This document shows, in pieces, positions 60,066 to 64,000 of a DNA stretch of 64,000 bases. Under the pieces are notes generated by a model. It did not search any database. It was not told the origin of the DNA and saw nothing but the letters and a program-made list of their open reading frames with translations. How positions within the stretch are numbered: the first letter of the stretch is position 1; the number at the start of each line of letters is the position of its first letter. A program made the position numbers and the translations under genes. Source of the stretch: Bacteroidota bacterium (GTDB taxonomy: Bacteria; Bacteroidota; Bacteroidia; Flavobacteriales; Flavobacteriaceae); the NCBI GenBank assembly GCA_020161455.1, contig JAIUNZ010000004.1:1-64000 (forward strand), in the 5' to 3' direction.

Positions 60066-63000
60066 TTAATAAACCATTTTTTTGGTAACACTCATACCAT
60101 TGGTAAGTTGTATGGTAACTAATAGTACTTGATTTCTTTGTGATACTACAGCAGTATTCCATAAAGTAGTGTTGATGTTGTCAAAAGTATTCAGCATACG
60201 ACCCAGTGCATCATAAATAGTAATCTTATTCATTTCCTCATTTCCAGAACTAATAAACAGTTGATTGTTGTTGGAATACAAAACAATCGAATTGCTATCA
60301 AAGGCGTTGTTATTTAATGCTTGTTCTCTAAATACAATTTCAAAACGATTGGGAAACAAACCTTCATTTGTAGAAAAGTTATAATTCCCATTGTTTAAAT
60401 TGTTTGTAGTTTGCAATAAGTGGTCAATAAGAAAAACCGATTGATTATCCGATTCAAACAAACCGTCAAGATGGTCAATACCTATTGTAAAGTTTCCAGC
60501 AGCCGTTGATTTGAATAGTAATGGGAAAGTAGCTTCGTCATTAAAAGGCAATCCTTTTAATTGAATAGTATATTCGTCGTCATTGAGTAGCGAACTTAGG
60601 GCTGTTCCGTTGTCGTTAATATATTTTCCATCAATTTCAGTGTCAAAATCATTAGTAGCATTGGTCATGAAACCCACTAATATTTGATGAAAAAAGCCAT
60701 CATTATTGGTAAGATTTAACCATATGCGATGCTTTTCAAGTTCTGTGTTGGTTCTGAAAAACTGGTTTTCGTTATTACCTTTTCTAATAGCATTGGTAAA
60801 AGAAACCGTTGGATTTCCAACATTTTTAGCTTGTACAAAGAAACCTTGGCCAACTTGAATTGTACCGTTAGGCGTTGGACTTGTTGGCGAAGTTGTAGTA
60901 CCACCACCAAGGGTATATGTAGCATAAGCAGAACCAGCAGCATTATTTATCTTTCTCCAGAAGTATAAAGTCCCAAAAATAGAAGCAGTATTATTGGTGA
61001 TAAAATCATCAGCGTCTATAGTTGATGGATAAGGATTTCCAATAATATTAAAGTTTTGCGTAGCCGACACGTAATCAATGTTTTTGGTAATAGTTCCGTT
61101 ATTTAAAACACCACCGTTAAATTCCCCATTCCAAATAGTTGCAGTAGTTGGATGATTGTCGGGCATTCTGATTAGATACCCATTTCCAGTTTCGAACAAT
61201 TGGCTTAATGGGTCAATAGTATAATATACATTTGTATCTGTATTGTAGCTATAAAAACGATTGTTTAATGTGCTTGGTGAGAAGTTTTTTAGGGTTTGTG
61301 CACTAACAATAGGCGAAGACCAGATGGTATAATCCAAACGCATTAACGGATTTGAATTTCTTCTAACTACTGCATTTCCAGTATTAACAGTGTTATTTAC
61401 TTGAATTAAATTCGCATTGTTTTCTATCGTTAGATTAGCATTAGTTGCAATGTTTACACCGTTAGTAATTTCTAAATTTTTACCAGAGCTAACCGTTACT
61501 TGTGAAGTTCCAATTATGTCCAAAGAACACATTTTAATGTTTTCATTGATGTTGTAATTTCCATTAATAGTTGTAGCTACATTGTCCGAAGGTTTGCCAT
61601 TTGACCACGAAGTGCCATTCCAGACGGTTGTTAATTGACCACATGTTGGAGGCGTTGTTGGTGATGAACAGATTTGTAAACTCCAGTTATTTAAAGAACC
61701 ACCATCTCCAGAAGCACTATCTAGAACTCTTAAAGTCCATACGCCTTGTGAATTTTGACCGTTCAAAGCACTCAGTGATTGCGCAGGAATGACAAAGCCG
61801 CTAATGGTTGGAGTTGCACCACAAACCAAGGCAACACCTTGGTCGTCAAAAGTAGCATTAATATTATCGTTACTGCTACATTGTAATGCAACAAGTTGGA
61901 TTTGAGTATTGTTTGGACTAATTAGAGTCACTGTTAAATCAGAAACCCATGTATGAGTAATATTTACAGACACATTAACATCAGATATTGAAACATTCTG
62001 ATTGGTTGGAATAGTTAAAGTAGAGTTTACTGTGACATTTGCAGCAGTTGTTATTGTCAGCGGCACATTGACAGAATTGTAGGTGTTACAAATATTCTCT
62101 TTGGTTGTAAATCGATAGACTTCACTAAAAGCACCTGAACATCCTTGATTCTTTGGGAGTACTTTCCAAAAATAATTAGTCAATTCTGAAAGACCAGAAA
62201 GAGAATAAGTGGTTGTTGTTACATCTGAATTCACAATTATATTAGTAAAGTCTTCATCTGTGGCAACTTGTAAGGTATAAAGGGTTGCGGCAGAATTGGA
62301 AGACCAATTTAAATTTAAACTAGTTTCTTGGGCAAAGGCTAAATTTGAAGGAGCAACTAAGGTTTGAGTTGTAAAAACACCATTAAATATAGTCAAGAAG
62401 AATTCAACTGTTTTTGATGTAGAGCCAGAAGTTCCAGTAACTATCATTACATAATTTCCAGACGAAACATTTTGGGTATTTGAAATAGTCATGGTAACAG
62501 TTCCATAAGCAGAAATACTAGTAGGCGAAAAGGTAACAGTACTTCCAGTTGGCTGACCTGTTACGCTAAAGGAAGTATTAGCAGAAAATCCACCAAAAAT
62601 TTTATAGTTTACATAAAATTCTGCAGTATTACCAGAACATATTTTTTTGTTTTGTTCACCTTCGACACCATTAAAGCTTACCGAAAATGTTGAGGTTGGA
62701 TTGGTAATAGTAAAATTAGTATTTGAGATGTCATAAAAAATATGTTTATTTCCTTTAATCATAATTCTATTCGTTGTGCCAACATTGTTTGGTATGGTAA
62801 CTACTTGACTTCCATCATTAGGAACTTCACTTGCCAATAAAATTGGATAGGTGTTTCCACCATCAGTAGATAAATAAATGTCAACCGAAGCACAGTTTAT
62901 GCCGTTTGCCGTTGTTCCAGAAACATTCCAAGTAATCGTTCTATTAGAACCAACAGTCCAATTTACATTTGTATTTGGAACTGTAATTGCAAAAGGTCCA

Positions 63001-64000
63001 GCAGTTCCATTGACTGTAACAACCATAGCATCACTAGCCGTTTGTCCTGCACCAGCAAAATTATCTCTAGCTGTCAATACAAAGTTTAGAGTGCGAGCAA
63101 TAGAACTTATAGCTTCAACAGTAATATCCAACCCTGTTGTTGTGGTTTGATTAGCAATAACTCTACTTAATGGAGGAAAATAACGTGTCGGAGAAGTAGT
63201 TGGTGAATAAGAACGCCAGTTTGGACCTATCGTTTTTGTTGCTGATGCCGCACTATTGGCAGCACTTTGGGTTGTTGCAGTGTCGTTTTGTTCCCAAGTA
63301 TAGGTCAATGTATCGCCATTCCCGTCAGCTCCAGTTCCCGTTAATATAAAAGGTGTACTTTTCGGAATAGTATAATCTATGCCAGCATTTACTGTTGGTG
63401 TTATGTTTGTTAGAGTAACTCTATTTGGACAAGTTTTACCTACCATATTATCTTGTACTTGTTTTATAGAAGCATAAACGAAGTAATCGTCAGAATGGGC
63501 TTGAACATCGTAAGAAGTTATTCCTGCATATCCCATAATAGTAGAACCTGAACCAGGTTCAACGTTTACACCTGTACCTTCAATATTATGTGAAAAAGTA
63601 TGATTTCCACCAAATTGATGTCCTAATTCATGCGCTACGTAATCAATATCAAAAGTATCGCCCATAGGAACTCCATTTGAAGGCGATGTAAAACCTCTTC
63701 CTTTAATACCATCTACACATACACAACCAATACAACCTGCGTTTCCACCGCCACCCGAAGCACCAAATAAATGACCTACATCATAAGTAGATTCTCCCAA
63801 AACTGAAGTTAATGTACTTTGTAATTCTCCATTCCATGCACCACCAGCACCTGTTGAGGCATTTGAATACGGATCAGTAGAAGCATTGTAATAAGCTACG
63901 TTTTGAGAATTTGTGGTAATGTTCATGTGTATTGAAAAATCTTTTTCAAAAACACCATTTACACGTGTCATAGTTGCATTATAAGCAGCCAAAACTAAAC
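60066..64000 (-). CDS. Secreted reprolysin-like metallopeptidase with T9SS sorting domain, 5' end outside the window
   Basis: At least 1308 residues are visible; the frame stays open past 64000, so the start and signal peptide are missing. HELGHQFGGNHTF gives the metzincin zinc site HExxHxxGxxH. After it lie Fn3-like and Ig-like regions (FTLTAPDN-type repeats), a second Fn3 region (PSNLAFAQETSLNLNWSSNSAATLYTLQVATDEDF, in part), then a proprotein-convertase P domain (HTWVSDLTVTLISPNNTQIQL with WTLRVLDSASGDGGSLNNWSLQI), and near the C-terminus a T9SS type A sorting domain (IVLYSNNNQLFISS, TIYDALGRMLNTF). The enzyme is exported by T9SS and degrades extracellular protein. Confidence 0.92.
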   Translation of the reverse strand, partial: LVLAAYNATMTRVNGVFEKDFSIHMNITTNSQNVAYYNASTDPYSNASTGAGGAWNGELQSTLTSVLGESTYDVGHLFGASGGGGNAGCIGCVCVDGIKGRGFTSPSNGVPMGDTFDIDYVAHELGHQFGGNHTFSHNIEGTGVNVEPGSGSTIMGYAGITSYDVQAHSDDYFVYASIKQVQDNMVGKTCPNRVTLTNITPTVNAGIDYTIPKSTPFILTGTGADGNGDTLTYTWEQNDTATTQSAANSAASATKTIGPNWRSYSPTTSPTRYFPPLSRVIANQTTTTGLDITVEAISSIARTLNFVLTARDNFAGAGQTASDAMVVTVNGTAGPFAITVPNTNVNWTVGSNRTITWNVSGTTANGINCASVDIYLSTDGGNTYPILLASEVPNDGSQVVTIPNNVGTTNRIMIKGNKHIFYDISNTNFTITNPTSTFSVSFNGVEGEQNKKICSGNTAEFYVNYKIFGGFSANTSFSVTGQPTGSTVTFSPTSISAYGTVTMTISNTQNVSSGNYVMIVTGTSGSTSKTVEFFLTIFNGVFTTQTLVAPSNLAFAQETSLNLNWSSNSAATLYTLQVATDEDFTNIIVNSDVTTTTYSLSGLSELTNYFWKVLPKNQGCSGAFSEVYRFTTKENICNTYNSVNVPLTITTAANVTVNSTLTIPTNQNVSISDVNVSVNITHTWVSDLTVTLISPNNTQIQLVALQCSSNDNINATFDDQGVALVCGATPTISGFVIPAQSLSALNGQNSQGVWTLRVLDSASGDGGSLNNWSLQICSSPTTPPTCGQLTTVWNGTSWSNGKPSDNVATTINGNYNINENIKMCSLDIIGTSQVTVSSGKNLEITNGVNIATNANLTIENNANLIQVNNTVNTGNAVVRRNSNPLMRLDYTIWSSPIVSAQTLKNFSPSTLNNRFYSYNTDTNVYYTIDPLSQLFETGNGYLIRMPDNHPTTATIWNGEFNGGVLNNGTITKNIDYVSATQNFNIIGNPYPSTIDADDFITNNTASIFGTLYFWRKINNAAGSAYATYTLGGGTTTSPTSPTPNGTIQVGQGFFVQAKNVGNPTVSFTNAIRKGNNENQFFRTNTELEKHRIWLNLTNNDGFFHQILVGFMTNATNDFDTEIDGKYINDNGTALSSLLNDDEYTIQLKGLPFNDEATFPLLFKSTAAGNFTIGIDHLDGLFESDNQSVFLIDHLLQTTNNLNNGNYNFSTNEGLFPNRFEIVFREQALNNNAFDSNSIVLYSNNNQLFISSGNEEMNKITIYDALGRMLNTFDNINTTLWNTAVVSQRNQVLLVTIQLTNGMSVTKKMVY

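Overview
The window looks like chromosome of a Bacteroidetes bacterium, most likely Flavobacteriaceae and close to Flavobacterium. The DNA is AT-rich and has Bacteroidetes-type promoters (TAnnTTTG at -7, TTG near -33). Secreted proteins carry type IX secretion C-terminal sorting domains, and lipoproteins have short leaders ending in SC. Family-level markers are a fused alpha/beta E1 dehydrogenase, a split methylmalonyl-CoA mutase, BshA (bacillithiol synthesis) and a DnaJ with a halved zinc finger.

Bases 1-5000 are accessory. A two-gene minus-strand module pairs an ABC-type AAA ATPase with a DUF4435/Toprim-like protein, the same pairing as in the PARIS anti-phage system (AriA/AriB). Beside it lie an internally deleted IS1182-like transposase remnant and a small minus-strand operon (AraC regulator, VOC protein, DUF1569, DUF4287). 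Both modules are bracketed by an inverted 9-mer, GTTRGYGGT on the left and ACCGCYAAC on the right, which may mark cassette boundaries. Next comes a tandem array of ten 21-bp units, open in several frames, followed by an unrecognised 209-residue protein.

Bases 5000-17600 hold small membrane and envelope genes: a lipoprotein, zinc alcohol dehydrogenase, CCC1/VIT1 metal transporter, ClC channel, AlkD-like glycosylase, gamma-glutamyltransferase and ACP phosphodiesterase. A frameshifted secreted-protein gene sits beside a decayed tandem copy of its own 5' half. Bases 17600-31400 are mostly housekeeping: udk-divIC-mutA-mutB, tRNA-Pro, trxB, a PadR/PspC/DUF2807 envelope-stress-like cluster, DUF4442, a TIGR01777 epimerase and grpE-dnaJ. 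Bases 31400-44300 contain an ABC-2 exporter pair interrupted by a REP-like palindrome, L-serine dehydratase, bshA, an LpxH-like phosphoesterase, chorismate synthase with two abutting DAACS symporters, and a T9SS cargo protein.

Bases 44300-64000 hold mutS2, ung, a transglutaminase-like protein, a leaderless periplasmic-binding-protein-fold protein, a run of small minus-strand genes (GNAT, DUF6980-like, VOC, nucleoside phosphorylase, SUI1), a 2OG-Fe(II) oxygenase, a T9SS cargo protein, a response regulator, an HMA-AraC fusion, the E1 fusion, cbpA-cbpM, and a large T9SS metallopeptidase cut by the right edge. Three small membrane-protein genes (5717-5896, 7837-8004, 43681-43818) were found by reading the sequence directly.

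The strongest candidates for unusual biology are the PARIS-like pair with its flanking motifs, the 21-bp array with its neighbouring gene, and the HMA-AraC fusion. All function calls come from sequence motifs read by eye; no database search was run.
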